From positions 806,001-870,000 of the forward strand of contig CM000690.1 of the NCBI GenBank assembly GCA_000149225.2: DNA of 64,000 nt. Reading direction: 5' to 3'. The translations under genes were made by a program, and so were the position numbers. The notes below the pieces were generated by a model, which was not told the DNA's origin, did not search any database, and saw only the letters and a program-made list of their open reading frames with translations. This stretch comes from Lachancea kluyveri NRRL Y-12651. Its lineage: Eukaryota > Ascomycota > Saccharomycetes > Saccharomycetales > Saccharomycetaceae. Positions 49,292 through 58,200 of the stretch are shown here, piece by piece; within the stretch, counting starts at the first letter, position 1; each line of letters starts with the position of its first letter.

Positions 49292-51550
49292 CTAATGTTT
49301 TTTCACAACACCTGCTTGGTCGGCGGAAGCCAAGATATAGCTTCTGTAGTCGTAAATAGTACCATCGAATCTCTTGACCGTACCATCCTCGGAAACCCAG
49401 ATTTCACTACAGACATGGTCAATAACCGAGATATCGTGTGAAACCATTAAAACACCACCTGTAAAGTTCTTTAGAGCATCAATTAAGGCGTCAAGACCTG
49501 CAGTATCTAAATGGTTAGAAGGTTCATCCAACACCAAGATATGCGGATTGTTTAGACATAGAGCAGCAAATGCAACCCTAGACTTCTGACCACCAGATAA
49601 TAGTTGCATCTTTTGTAAACCTAGAGAACCAGTGATACCAAAGGCACCCAAATGACGTCTATATTCTTCGTCAGTTTTTCCAGGGAATGTCTTGGACATC
49701 CAGTCAACGGCAGAAGTATTCAAATCCATCGAATCAACATGGTGTTGTGTGAAGTAACCTATGCGAAGTCTTGGATTTCTAGAGACGTAACCTTTGGTTG
49801 GTCTTAACTGTTCCATCATAACCTTTAACAAAGTAGTCTTACCACAACCATTGGCACCAACAAGTGCAATTCTGGAATCCATTTGTACGTCCAGATTAAC
49901 ATCCTTTAATAATGGACTGTTCTCTTCATAACCAAATGAAACATCTTGTAGTTGAATAATTGGTGGGGACAGTTTTTCACAGTCTGGAAATTTGAAGTTA
50001 ATACTTTTTTCTTCTTCAGGTGGTTCTAAAACAGGCAATTTTTCCAATTTTTTGATTCTCGATTGAGCTTCCTGAGATTTAGCTGCGTTGTATCTATACT
50101 TGTCAATAAACTCTTGCAGATGCTTCCTATATGCCATTTGGTTCTCATATTCCCTCTGGGCGTTTTTACGACGTTCTTCCTTAGTAGCGTAAAAGGTGTC
50201 AAAATCTTGGCCTCTGTAGTAGTCCAGTCTTTCGTTATGCTGGTAAATGATATCTGTTGCAACTTCGTTTAGGAATGCACGGTCATGGGAGACCACAAGC
50301 ACAGTTGCTGGGTAAGTTTTCAAATACTCGGATAAATAAGCAATAGATGGAACATCCAACATATTGGAAGGTTCATCTAATAACAGTAAATCAGGTTGAC
50401 AGAATAAGGCTCTTGCTAGAGACAATCTCATTCTCCAACCACCAGAAAAGGAGTTTGTAGGCTTTTGTTGAGCTTCGGTACTGAAACCCAAACCGTATAA
50501 GATAGAAGCGGCCCTAGCTTCAGCCTTGTCAGATTCCATATCAACTAATTTTTCGGAAATTTGTTCCAAATGATTGTCCAAGTCCTCACGTTCATTGTCT
50601 AACTTTTTAACTTCCAAGCTATCCTCGTCGAACTCTTCTCTAAGCTTTTCAATCTCTTGCAAACGCTCGTTGATTTTAGACTCTTCGCTTAGTAGTTGTT
50701 TTCTCCAGACATCAGCATCCAAGACACTTTGTAGAGCCTTTGTTTCATCACCTCTCAACTCTTGTTCGACGTGCAAGATCGAAATATGTTTTGGAACATT
50801 CAGCTCTCTCCTAGATAAAGCTCTTAACAAAGTAGACTTACCGATACCATTTTGGCCCACCAAACCGTACCTACGGCCATAACTTAAGGTCAACTGAGCA
50901 TCAGACAAAATTCTTTGACCATCACCAACATATAGGTCAAAGGTGTCAATTTTGACATCTTTAGACTTACCAGCACCAGACCCGAAATCCAGTGGATTGA
51001 TTTCCAAAAAGAAGCTATCGTAGTCTTCTCCTTTCTGTTCTCCAATCAACTTAGAAGCTTCATATTGAACAAATTTGTTATTCCTCTTCGCAACCTTCTT
51101 GGCAATCTTCTTCTCTGCCTTCTCCAACTTTTTCAAATCAACCCTGGTTTCCATCTTTCTACCAGTGTGTTCAATATCACCTGTAACACCCAACATTGCT
51201 AGAGAAGCATTAATATTGGCTTTACTGTTGTGACTCTGTAAAACATTTATATCCAACAATCTCTTACTAGTATCACCCGTAAGCTCTAGCTTAGATTGAT
51301 TTTCCTTTAACTGGATAGACAGTTTATCCAAAATCCCATTTGCCAAAGTATCAATTTTCTCGGCAATTCCACCAGCATCAACAAGCAAACTTTTAATAAA
51401 ATCCACTTCTTGAGGTAAATCTAATTGCTTACTTTGAACAGCATCATATGTGGCATTAGATAAATGATTGATGTAACCGACGGCATATTCGGTAACAATT
51501 GGATCCACTGAAGGAGCAGCTTGACGAACTTGCAAACCAATATTAGACAT
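49292..51550 (-). CDS. GCN20: ABC-F protein Gcn20, positive regulator of Gcn2
   Basis: 752 residues, the same length as S. cerevisiae Gcn20. The N-terminal ~190 residues bind Gcn1. Two ABC domains follow: Walker [15 protein letters not shown] and signature [14 protein letters not shown] with [12 protein letters not shown], then [15 protein letters not shown] and [14 protein letters not shown] with [12 protein letters not shown]. There are no membrane segments. With Gcn1 it delivers uncharged-tRNA information from ribosomes to the kinase Gcn2, so it controls Gcn4 translation, and Gcn4-type sites lie before ARG4, DED81 and TAT2 in this window. tRNA-Gly lies 118 bp upstream. Confidence 0.97.
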   Translation of the reverse strand: MSNIGLQVRQAAPSVDPIVTEYAVGYINHLSNATYDAVQSKQLDLPQEVDFIKSLLVDAGGIAEKIDTLANGILDKLSIQLKENQSKLELTGDTSKRLLDINVLQSHNSKANINASLAMLGVTGDIEHTGRKMETRVDLKKLEKAEKKIAKKVAKRNNKFVQYEASKLIGEQKGEDYDSFFLEINPLDFGSGAGKSKDVKIDTFDLYVGDGQRILSDAQLTLSYGRRYGLVGQNGIGKSTLLRALSRRELNVPKHISILHVEQELRGDETKALQSVLDADVWRKQLLSEESKINERLQEIEKLREEFDEDSLEVKKLDNEREDLDNHLEQISEKLVDMESDKAEARAASILYGLGFSTEAQQKPTNSFSGGWRMRLSLARALFCQPDLLLLDEPSNMLDVPSIAYLSEYLKTYPATVLVVSHDRAFLNEVATDIIYQHNERLDYYRGQDFDTFYATKEERRKNAQREYENQMAYRKHLQEFIDKYRYNAAKSQEAQSRIKKLEKLPVLEPPEEEKSINFKFPDCEKLSPPIIQLQDVSFGYEENSPLLKDVNLDVQMDSRIALVGANGCGKTTLLKVMMEQLRPTKGYVSRNPRLRIGYFTQHHVDSMDLNTSAVDWMSKTFPGKTDEEYRRHLGAFGITGSLGLQKMQLLSGGQKSRVAFAALCLNNPHILVLDEPSNHLDTAGLDALIDALKNFTGGVLMVSHDISVIDHVCSEIWVSEDGTVKRFDGTIYDYRSYILASADQAGVVKKH

Positions 51551-51667
51551 CCTTGGGGAGCTTTAAATGGGTTTAGTCTATATGATATATTGAATATGGT
51601 AATCCATCTTTTAAAATTTTTCAGCAAAAAAAGAACATCTAGAAAAGATATGCATGGGAAAAATATA

Positions 51668-51738
51668 TGCGCAAGCCCGGAATCGAACCGGGGGCCCAAC
51701 GATGGCAACGTTGGATTTTACCACTAAACCACTTGCGC
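51668..51738 (-). tRNA. tRNA-Gly (GCC)
   Basis: A 71-nt minus-strand gene beginning GCGCAAGTGGTTTAGTGG and ending CCGGGCTTGCGCA. The anticodon loop TTGCCAT carries GCC; the B box is GGTTCGATTCC. Acceptor GCGCAAG pairs perfectly with CTTGCGC. It is essentially the S. cerevisiae tG(GCC) sequence. No intron. Confidence 0.97.
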
Positions 51739-51806
51739 TTATTAATTTTTAATGTAAGCCATTTTGTGCATATTTCTGTATTAACACCTTGAGCATAGAA
51801 ATGATT

Positions 51807-51850
51807 GGAAAATTTTACCATGAGATGCCCAATAGCATCTCATCTCATCC
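51807..51850 (+). promoter_or_regulatory. TSR4 promoter: RRPE-like and PAC-like motifs with an inverted repeat
   Basis: GGAAAATTTTACC (51807-51819) fits RRPE. CATCTCATCTCATCC (51836-51850) holds two overlapping PAC-like GATGAG units on the minus strand. ATGAGATGC (51820-51828) and GCATCTCAT (51835-51843) form a 9-bp inverted repeat with a 6-bp spacer. The region is 50-90 bp upstream of the start. Confidence 0.55.
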
Positions 51851-51898
51851 TAATATTGTCTTTTCTGATAAAAAAAAACTACACCAGTCTCATCAAAC

Positions 51899-53176
51899 AT
51901 GTCTAGCAAAATTGAAGAACTTTCACCTTCAGATCTTGATGAAGATTATCGTTCTAGGACTAGTCAAGTTTATCTAGGCTTTGTTGATGCTGCTATTAAG
52001 GAATCTGAGGAAGCTTCTATCGAGGATACGTTTATTGGTGGTGAACCAATCTGGCTACATCGCGATTCTGTACCAAATATGGATCTGTTGAAATGTGGCT
52101 CTTGTAAGTCCAGTGAAAATATGAAATTGCTGTTGCAGGCTTTTGCTCCACTAGATCCAGAACAAGTCGAGGAAGCCTGTGCTTCTCGAAAATTGAACCT
52201 AACCACTACCAATCACATTAGTACAGATGACGATAGAGTCCTATATGTATTTATTTGTACCAAGTGCTCAAGAAAGGCAAACTCTATTCGTTGTGTTAGA
52301 GGTGTGAAGAAAAATAAGAGTAAGTCCGATGTTAATAACTTGTCTGAAAAGATGGAGAACGTCGATTTAGGCAAGAATTTCCAAATCAATCCGTTCGATT
52401 TGGGTAAAAACACCAGTAATCCATTTGGCAGTAATCCATTTGCTACCCCTACTGCTACTAACGCTTCTAGTGACCCTACCTCTTCACCTGCAGCTTCGTT
52501 TACTAATCCGTTTGGTGGTAATCCATTCGAAACCAAAGCTGAGAAGGAAGAGCCTGCACAAAAGCAACAGCAACCATCTGCAAAGACTGTTAGAAAATTA
52601 CATGACGCAAAGCCAGATAGGAAATTTAATAAGGATAAAGCATTTCAAGGATTCTTTTTATACGTGGAAGAAGAATCTTTCAGTAATAAGACACCAGACC
52701 ATCTAAAGTTACCGGCAAACTTGAAGATCGAGAAAACGGCGCTAGATTTATCAGGTGATGATGAAGAGCTTTTGGAAAAAAATCCAGTTAAATTAGATCC
52801 CCGGACTGAAAAACTGTCTAAGTTTTTGGACGACGATGTATTCCAAAAGTTTCAGGAAATTGTTGGATACAATCCGCTGCAGGTGTTACGTTATGAATTA
52901 GGTGGCAAGCCTCTGTACTACGCACAGACGAAAAAGGACATCGTAGATACTATTCCAGCCCCGGGTTTCAACCCATCCTCGTCTAGACTTTTTGAGATGC
53001 AGTTGATGCCTAAAATGATTATGGATTTAGAGGAAACTGTCTCCCTGCAAGGAGGTATGGAGTGGGGTACTATTATGGTGTTTACCGATGCTGAAAATTA
53101 TGTGCCTAAATTTGATGAAAATGGCGTAGGCTATGTTGAAGAATGTGTTAGAGTTCAGTGGGAGCCAACTGAGTAA
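51899..53176 (+). CDS. TSR4: PDCD2-family chaperone of Rps2
   Basis: 425 residues, close to S. cerevisiae Tsr4 (YOL022C), with the start MSSKIEELSPSDLDEDY. Zinc-binding CxxC pairs appear at about 62-65 (LKCGSCKS) and about 121-124 (FICTKCSRK). An Asn-Pro-Phe rich linker (NPFGSNPFATPT, NPFGGNPFETKA; about 160-220) gives repeated NPF motifs. The C-terminal PDCD2 domain (about 290-425) contains VLRYELGGKPLYYAQTKKD and MQLMPKMIMDLEE. It binds nascent uS5/Rps2 co-translationally and is needed for 40S assembly. It is divergent from tRNA-Gly and GCN20. Confidence 0.94.
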   Translation: MSSKIEELSPSDLDEDYRSRTSQVYLGFVDAAIKESEEASIEDTFIGGEPIWLHRDSVPNMDLLKCGSCKSSENMKLLLQAFAPLDPEQVEEACASRKLNLTTTNHISTDDDRVLYVFICTKCSRKANSIRCVRGVKKNKSKSDVNNLSEKMENVDLGKNFQINPFDLGKNTSNPFGSNPFATPTATNASSDPTSSPAASFTNPFGGNPFETKAEKEEPAQKQQQPSAKTVRKLHDAKPDRKFNKDKAFQGFFLYVEEESFSNKTPDHLKLPANLKIEKTALDLSGDDEELLEKNPVKLDPRTEKLSKFLDDDVFQKFQEIVGYNPLQVLRYELGGKPLYYAQTKKDIVDTIPAPGFNPSSSRLFEMQLMPKMIMDLEETVSLQGGMEWGTIMVFTDAENYVPKFDENGVGYVEECVRVQWEPTE

Positions 53177-53257
53177 AAAAGTGGAAGATGTCACTTTATT
53201 TTGATATTTACATGTGTAGTATTTTAGTCGACCTATATATACAAGAGTAGGGGTTAT

Positions 53258-55342
53258 TTACAGATACCTTGGAACTTTTACTTTTTCATAAACAATTACC
53301 TTATCACCAGTTTCGTAATTTTCGAAGTCGTTTTCGAATGTCAGACCACATTCGTTGCCCTTTTTGACTTCCATAGAATCTTCCTTTCCTTGCTTCAAGG
53401 TTGCCAACTTTCCATCAAATATAACCTCTTCCTTTTCGCCGCGAATAATCTTCACCATAGAATTTCTGTTGATTTGTCCATTTGTAACTCTGCAACCGGC
53501 AATTTTTATAATTTTCTTTTTCGCAGTGAAGTTAAAAATTTCACGAATATCAGCTGTAGCAATTTGCTTGGTTTCATAGATAGGCTTTAAGTTATCCGTT
53601 AAAACTTCAGTAACGTCCTCAATTAGTTTGTAAATCACGTTGTACTGCCTAACGTCAATATTGTCCCTATTATTAACAACTTCATTCGGCAAATTGCCCA
53701 AATTAAAACACAAGATCTTACTGGTGGTTATGCGAGCCATTTTCAGATCACTCTCGTTGGGGATACCGACAGATGCAGAAACAATGTTACAAATAACTTC
53801 GTCATTACCTAAGGAAGAAATACTCTCCTGTATGGCTTCTACAGAGCCGGATACATCTGCCTTAATGATAAAATTGATTTTTTTGGGGGCATCATGCTCT
53901 ACATCAACGGGACTTTCTTCTTCATCTTCCTCAGTTGCCTCTAATAACTTTTGTTTTGTGGATGCTTCATAGGCCCTTTGTTCATTTAAATGCTCTACAT
54001 GAGAAGCTTCCTTTTCTACTTCGATCAAAGACTGCCTTTTGCTAACACATTTTTTTGCAGTAGATTCATTTTTGACTTGGATGGCCTCATCGCCTGCTTG
54101 CGGTAGTTCTTTCCAACCTGTAATCTCTACGGCTTGTGCAGGGGTGGCTCTGTCGATTGGCTTCCCGCGTTCATCTAAAATACTGCGGACTTTGCAATAA
54201 GTGTTGCCGCAAATCAGAACTTTTCCCTTCTGTAAAACACCTTTTTTAATTAGTACTGTGCACACATTACCCATGGATTTTTTAACTTCGCTCTCTAAAA
54301 TCCAGCCTTCCACACTCGTATTGACGCTACTTTCAGATTTCAAGTCCATAACATCACTGAGCAAAACAATGCTTTCTTCCAACAAATCCATATTTTCACC
54401 ATCGCGTGCACTGATAGGAATGACCTGAACATCACCCCCAATTTTCTCTACAGATACTTCATTAACAATCAAGTCATTGGTAACTTTCTCTATAGCCCTT
54501 TCCCTTTCTCTTTTATTAATTCTGTCAATCTTGGTGATCGCAACGATTAATTCGTTACCCGAATTGCGAACATGTTTGATAGCCTCAATTGTTTGAGGCA
54601 TAACAGAATCTTCTATGGATACAACGAGCACGACTATATCGGTAATATTCGCACCGCGCTCCCTCATCTTCAAAAATGCAGCATGACCTGGGGTATCTAG
54701 AAATGTAATTTTCTTTTTGGATATTGGAGTTTCAATCTGAAAAGCACCAATATGCTGGGTGATGCCACCATGTTCCTGTGAAACGATAGACGATTTTCTT
54801 AAATAGTCTAAAATTGTGGTTTTACCATGATCGACATGACCCATGATGGTAACAATGGGTGGTCTCTTGCTTAAATTTTTGGGATCTATAGGCGATTTTA
54901 ACTCTTCATAAATGTTTTCCGAGGTCACACCAGCTGCTGAAATTTCTGGCAACTCATAGTTATATTCTTGTAGAATCAATTCGATATATTCCCTAGATAG
55001 AATGTAGTTGTGTGTAACATTTGAGAACCCCAAATTAGTCAAGTCACGTACTAGCCTTTCGATTTTAACATTCAACATGTTGGACAGATTGCTAACAGAA
55101 GTATAATTCGGGATAACAAATGTTATCGGTTTTAACTGGAGAGGTTGTCTTCTTGACCTAGATTTCTTTGCGTAACATCTTGTACTGATGGTACTTATTG
55201 TTCGTAGAGCCACTACCTTGGGGATCATTGTGGGGGTATGCCTGGCGTGTGGCGATACTCGAGATATTAAACGAATAGCATAGGACATGTTGGTTACGAT
55301 GCTAAGAGTGAGTGCTAAAGAGGTTCTTTGCACATATTTCAT
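53258..55342 (-). CDS. IFM1: Mitochondrial translation initiation factor IF-2
   Basis: 694 residues with an Arg-rich, acid-free N-terminus (RLISRVSPHARHTPTMIPK) that looks like a mitochondrial presequence. Met19 is an alternative start. An IF2-N-like region (about 85-135) precedes the GTPase: G1 GHVDHGKT, G2 GITQHIGAF, G3 DTPGHAAF, G4 TKID, G5 SARDG. Domains II, III (KINFIIKADVSGSVEAIQES) and IV follow. It promotes initiator tRNA binding to mitochondrial ribosomes. Adjacent to TSR4 as YOL023W is to YOL022C; the stops are 81 bp apart. Confidence 0.95.
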   Translation of the reverse strand: MKYVQRTSLALTLSIVTNMSYAIRLISRVSPHARHTPTMIPKVVALRTISTISTRCYAKKSRSRRQPLQLKPITFVIPNYTSVSNLSNMLNVKIERLVRDLTNLGFSNVTHNYILSREYIELILQEYNYELPEISAAGVTSENIYEELKSPIDPKNLSKRPPIVTIMGHVDHGKTTILDYLRKSSIVSQEHGGITQHIGAFQIETPISKKKITFLDTPGHAAFLKMRERGANITDIVVLVVSIEDSVMPQTIEAIKHVRNSGNELIVAITKIDRINKRERERAIEKVTNDLIVNEVSVEKIGGDVQVIPISARDGENMDLLEESIVLLSDVMDLKSESSVNTSVEGWILESEVKKSMGNVCTVLIKKGVLQKGKVLICGNTYCKVRSILDERGKPIDRATPAQAVEITGWKELPQAGDEAIQVKNESTAKKCVSKRQSLIEVEKEASHVEHLNEQRAYEASTKQKLLEATEEDEEESPVDVEHDAPKKINFIIKADVSGSVEAIQESISSLGNDEVICNIVSASVGIPNESDLKMARITTSKILCFNLGNLPNEVVNNRDNIDVRQYNVIYKLIEDVTEVLTDNLKPIYETKQIATADIREIFNFTAKKKIIKIAGCRVTNGQINRNSMVKIIRGEKEEVIFDGKLATLKQGKEDSMEVKKGNECGLTFENDFENYETGDKVIVYEKVKVPRYL

Positions 55343-55480
55343 ATATCGAGGCCCGAAATTTTTTAACTCACCTTGTACGTAATTGACTGGTAAGACGATA
55401 TATGAATAACATTTATAACTAATTAAGAAAAAAAAAGAAAAAATAAGTCAATGAGGAGTTAGAAGTATATACGGGCATAT

Positions 55481-56782
55481 TTACATTGAATTGAGTAACT
55501 CTTCTCTTTCAAAACTCATACTTCTTAACCTTGCAAGATAGTCATCCCTCGTTAAGTAGGAACCACACAACCTTCTCCGACCAGTAAATTCTGTTCTGGC
55601 ATGTAGTACTCTCCAGTTGTCAAAAACCAAGATAGTGCCAGGACTCAATTGGAACTGTACAAAGTACTCAGGATCATTGATTAAGGCATTGAACCTATAT
55701 AAGGCTTCGTAAACTTGGGATTTGGTAAAAGTGCCCGGAGCGTCAGGTATCATAGGAGATCTGTCGCTCGTATTCCACCTACATTGGACCAAACGCCCCT
55801 GTGAGTCTAATGACAATGTTGGATAGGACTGCTGGGTGAAGCAGTTGTCAACTTCGCCGGCTTGGTGGAATTTTATTGGTTGCTGCGTTAGCACTTTATA
55901 GGTGGTTTCCCAGCTTGGACTTGACTTGGCAAGGGAAAACAGTACGTCCACAATCTTTGCAACGTCCACAATCCTTGTTTCACCTCCAGACCCATTAGAA
56001 TGTTCCAACATATGAAACAACTGAAGTCCTGGTAACTCATACCAGTAGTTACCATCCGTATGCATGTCGATAGCCAACGACGTGTATGCAGTATCCTTTT
56101 TGGACAAGTCTGACGTGAAATCCCACACTCCCAAATCGTAATGCGTTGGTCTGATGATGGAAATCAACTCAGAAACTTTTCGGGTGGCTTCTAATGAAAC
56201 CGGAACATCATGAACAAAGGTGAAACCATAAGTGTGTATCTCTTCCAACACAGTCAAAAGAGAACCGGTGTGTTTCTCTGTCAAGGCGGAGTATTTGACG
56301 TTGAACCGATCTTGAGACAAGTCCTTAAAGTCTTTGGCGTCCCAGTAAGCTTTCACCGGCAATTCTAACCTCTTATGTTGCAAACTTGGTGCATAACTAT
56401 GCGAATACAGCCATTTCGAGCTAAACTTGGAGATATGGCCGCTTTGCCAAGTAACTACCAAAGAGTCCGAATCAATTTTGAAACTAACGTCTTGAGGCAT
56501 GTCATTGGTATACGTTACCGTACCGTCTTTGTTCCATTCCATTAAAAAGGGCAATTGGTTAAAAGTATCGAAGATACGTTGTTTGGTTTCACTATGGAAG
56601 CACTGAGGACAGGTACAATTGTCTCTTAAAAATACCCAATCAAAAGTGGTAGATTCCTTGTTGTTAAAAAACACCGTCACGGTTCTATTGAAAGGTTCAT
56701 TTCCGATATGAATCTCACCAATTTCCTGTAATTGCATCTCGTGATAATCCAAACCTGTTGTACGTATTTCTTTCGTTTTCAA
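55481..56782 (-). CDS. Trimethyllysine dioxygenase-like Fe(II)/2-oxoglutarate enzyme
   Basis: 433 residues. The N-terminal ~110 residues form the GBBH/TMLH-specific zinc domain (FLRDNCTCPQCFHSETKQR). The catalytic double-stranded helix follows, with the metal triad HTD in LAIDMHTDGNYW and the distal His in VFDNWRVLHARTEF. GGETRIVD and RRLCGSYLTRDDYLARL are family-typical; the DTAYTSLA and CGSYLTRDD elements fit trimethyllysine hydroxylase better than butyrobetaine hydroxylase. That enzyme makes 3-hydroxy-trimethyllysine, the first step of carnitine synthesis. S. cerevisiae has only the distant AIM17. No presequence is obvious, and the start may be Met16. It sits between IFM1 and the IGD1-like gene. 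Confidence 0.85.
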   Translation of the reverse strand: MKTKEIRTTGLDYHEMQLQEIGEIHIGNEPFNRTVTVFFNNKESTTFDWVFLRDNCTCPQCFHSETKQRIFDTFNQLPFLMEWNKDGTVTYTNDMPQDVSFKIDSDSLVVTWQSGHISKFSSKWLYSHSYAPSLQHKRLELPVKAYWDAKDFKDLSQDRFNVKYSALTEKHTGSLLTVLEEIHTYGFTFVHDVPVSLEATRKVSELISIIRPTHYDLGVWDFTSDLSKKDTAYTSLAIDMHTDGNYWYELPGLQLFHMLEHSNGSGGETRIVDVAKIVDVLFSLAKSSPSWETTYKVLTQQPIKFHQAGEVDNCFTQQSYPTLSLDSQGRLVQCRWNTSDRSPMIPDAPGTFTKSQVYEALYRFNALINDPEYFVQFQLSPGTILVFDNWRVLHARTEFTGRRRLCGSYLTRDDYLARLRSMSFEREELLNSM

Positions 56783-57098
56783 CTGCGTGGTCTGACTTGG
56801 GGCCCGTTAACCTAACGCAGTTCACCTCCCATACGTGACTCTCCTTTTTTTTTTATAGTTGAATATTACATAGTTCTACTTCCGAAGTAATGAAGAACGA
56901 GCAATGCATAAAATATTCTGTAATTACGATCCTCTATTCTAATACTTAAAATGTGTTAATGTGATATAAGGGGAGGAAAGGCAGACAATGATAGAGAATG
57001 ACTAGCTAGCTACATATATATGTTGATACTGGGAGTTTCGTTACTCTTTTGTACGTGCTCCATACCCTTTTTTTTTTTTCATTTTTTTGTTGTTGGTT
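56783..57098. other. Dioxygenase upstream / IGD1-like 3' region
   Basis: 316 bp with T9-T11 tracts (56845-56855, 57068-57080). No gene. Confidence 0.5.
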
Positions 57099-57719
57099 TC
57101 ACTTCCCAAACAGATGCAGTTTATTGTATATGTCCTTTTTGAAGTCCTCGTATACTAATGATGATCTTCTTCTGCCAATATGTGGCGGTGAGACGTATTC
57201 GGGCTCCTCTGTATCGCTTCTGTCTTTGTCGTGATAGTTGTTAAAGGATATGCCAAAGGGGTTACACTTTTTCGGATGACCCGCGCGTCTCTCTTCAGAG
57301 CGGTCTCTACCTTTCTCGGTGGTATCAAGTGCATCCTTGTGTATGTGATCACCCATATCTATGTTGTTGTACTTGGAATAGTATTCGCCGTTTCCCAAAT
57401 CCGTAGAACCACGTTGCAATTCATGTTTTGTAAATTGCTCGTTCATCGAACCAGAGCTATCCCTTCTATTTGTCTCAGGTCTTAGCTCAATGGCAGCCGG
57501 TGGGTGTTCCAACTCCAACTGCAATGCGTCAACATAGTTTGTAGAGCGCCGTCTAGGAACCTGGGGAATAAACTCATTTCTGGATGCTGTGTTGCTAGAG
57601 GAATTATGCAAGTTTAGGGCAGAAAGGTCCGGAGTTTCCAATGGTTTAGGAGGCTCTTCGAGATTGGTGAAATCTACTGAGGAAGCGTACTGTGGTTGAT
57701 ATTGTTTCTTGTCACTCAT
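57099..57719 (-). CDS. IGD1: IGD1/YOL024W-like inhibitor of glycogen debranching
   Basis: 206 residues, against 195 for S. cerevisiae Igd1. It is polar, disordered-looking and Ser/Arg-rich. Conserved-looking blocks are SVDFTNLEEPPKPLETPDLS near the N-terminus, PRRRSTNYVDALQLELEHPP, KKCNPFGISFN, and the C-terminal RRSSLVYEDFKKDIYNKLHLF. Neighbours IFM1 and LAG2 flank YOL024W, the duplicate of YFR017C (IGD1), so this gene is the single ancestor of both. Igd1 binds and inhibits the debranching enzyme Gdb1 in the cytoplasm and is stress-induced. Its promoter here has STRE-like CCCCT runs. Confidence 0.85.
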   Translation of the reverse strand: MSDKKQYQPQYASSVDFTNLEEPPKPLETPDLSALNLHNSSSNTASRNEFIPQVPRRRSTNYVDALQLELEHPPAAIELRPETNRRDSSGSMNEQFTKHELQRGSTDLGNGEYYSKYNNIDMGDHIHKDALDTTEKGRDRSEERRAGHPKKCNPFGISFNNYHDKDRSDTEEPEYVSPPHIGRRRSSLVYEDFKKDIYNKLHLFGK

Positions 57720-58200
57720 TGTAATAAATCAGAAGTGGTGAGAGAAAAATCTAAATAGGTCTCAAAAAAAAAAAAAAAAGAGAAGTGTACAATATACGAA
57801 TCAATTAAAAAGATCCTGATTTTATCTCTGTTCTCTTTTCACTTCTTTGGCAGTGCAAGTATGGACAGATTTATCCAACGATTGATGACCTTTAATAAGA
57901 GAGATGTTGACGAAAAGATTCAACTTTCCCCTTTCTCTCTCTGCTTGAGGATATGCTACCTCCTACCTCCTACCCCCCACATACGAAAAGCAAGGGGGGG
58001 CGGGGGGGAAGGAGAGACCCTTTGTCATAATGTTACCCGGCCCATTACGCTCCCCTTGTTTATCACGTGATGGTGAATGGTGGCGCGGGACGCGGGACGC
58101 GGGACACGGGACGCGGCAGAGAGGAAAGAAGCCGCCGGGCGTGAGAGCTGTGTGTGTGTCTGTCTGTCTTCTGTCCGCCCGCCTTGCCAACGGTCTACCG
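57720..58200 (-). promoter_or_regulatory. IGD1-like promoter: STRE-like C runs, Reb1-type site, E-box, GC-rich 7-bp repeat
   Basis: On the plus strand G7-C-G7 occupies 57994-58008, giving AGGGG/CCCCT stress elements and a potential G-quadruplex. TTACCCGG (58033-58040) fits Reb1. TCACGTGA (near 58062) fits a bHLH E-box. Five units of a 7-mer (GCGGGAC three times exactly, then ACGGGAC, GCGGCAG) run 58085-58119. The stretch is strikingly GC-rich for this window and also contains the 3' end of LAG2. Confidence 0.55.
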
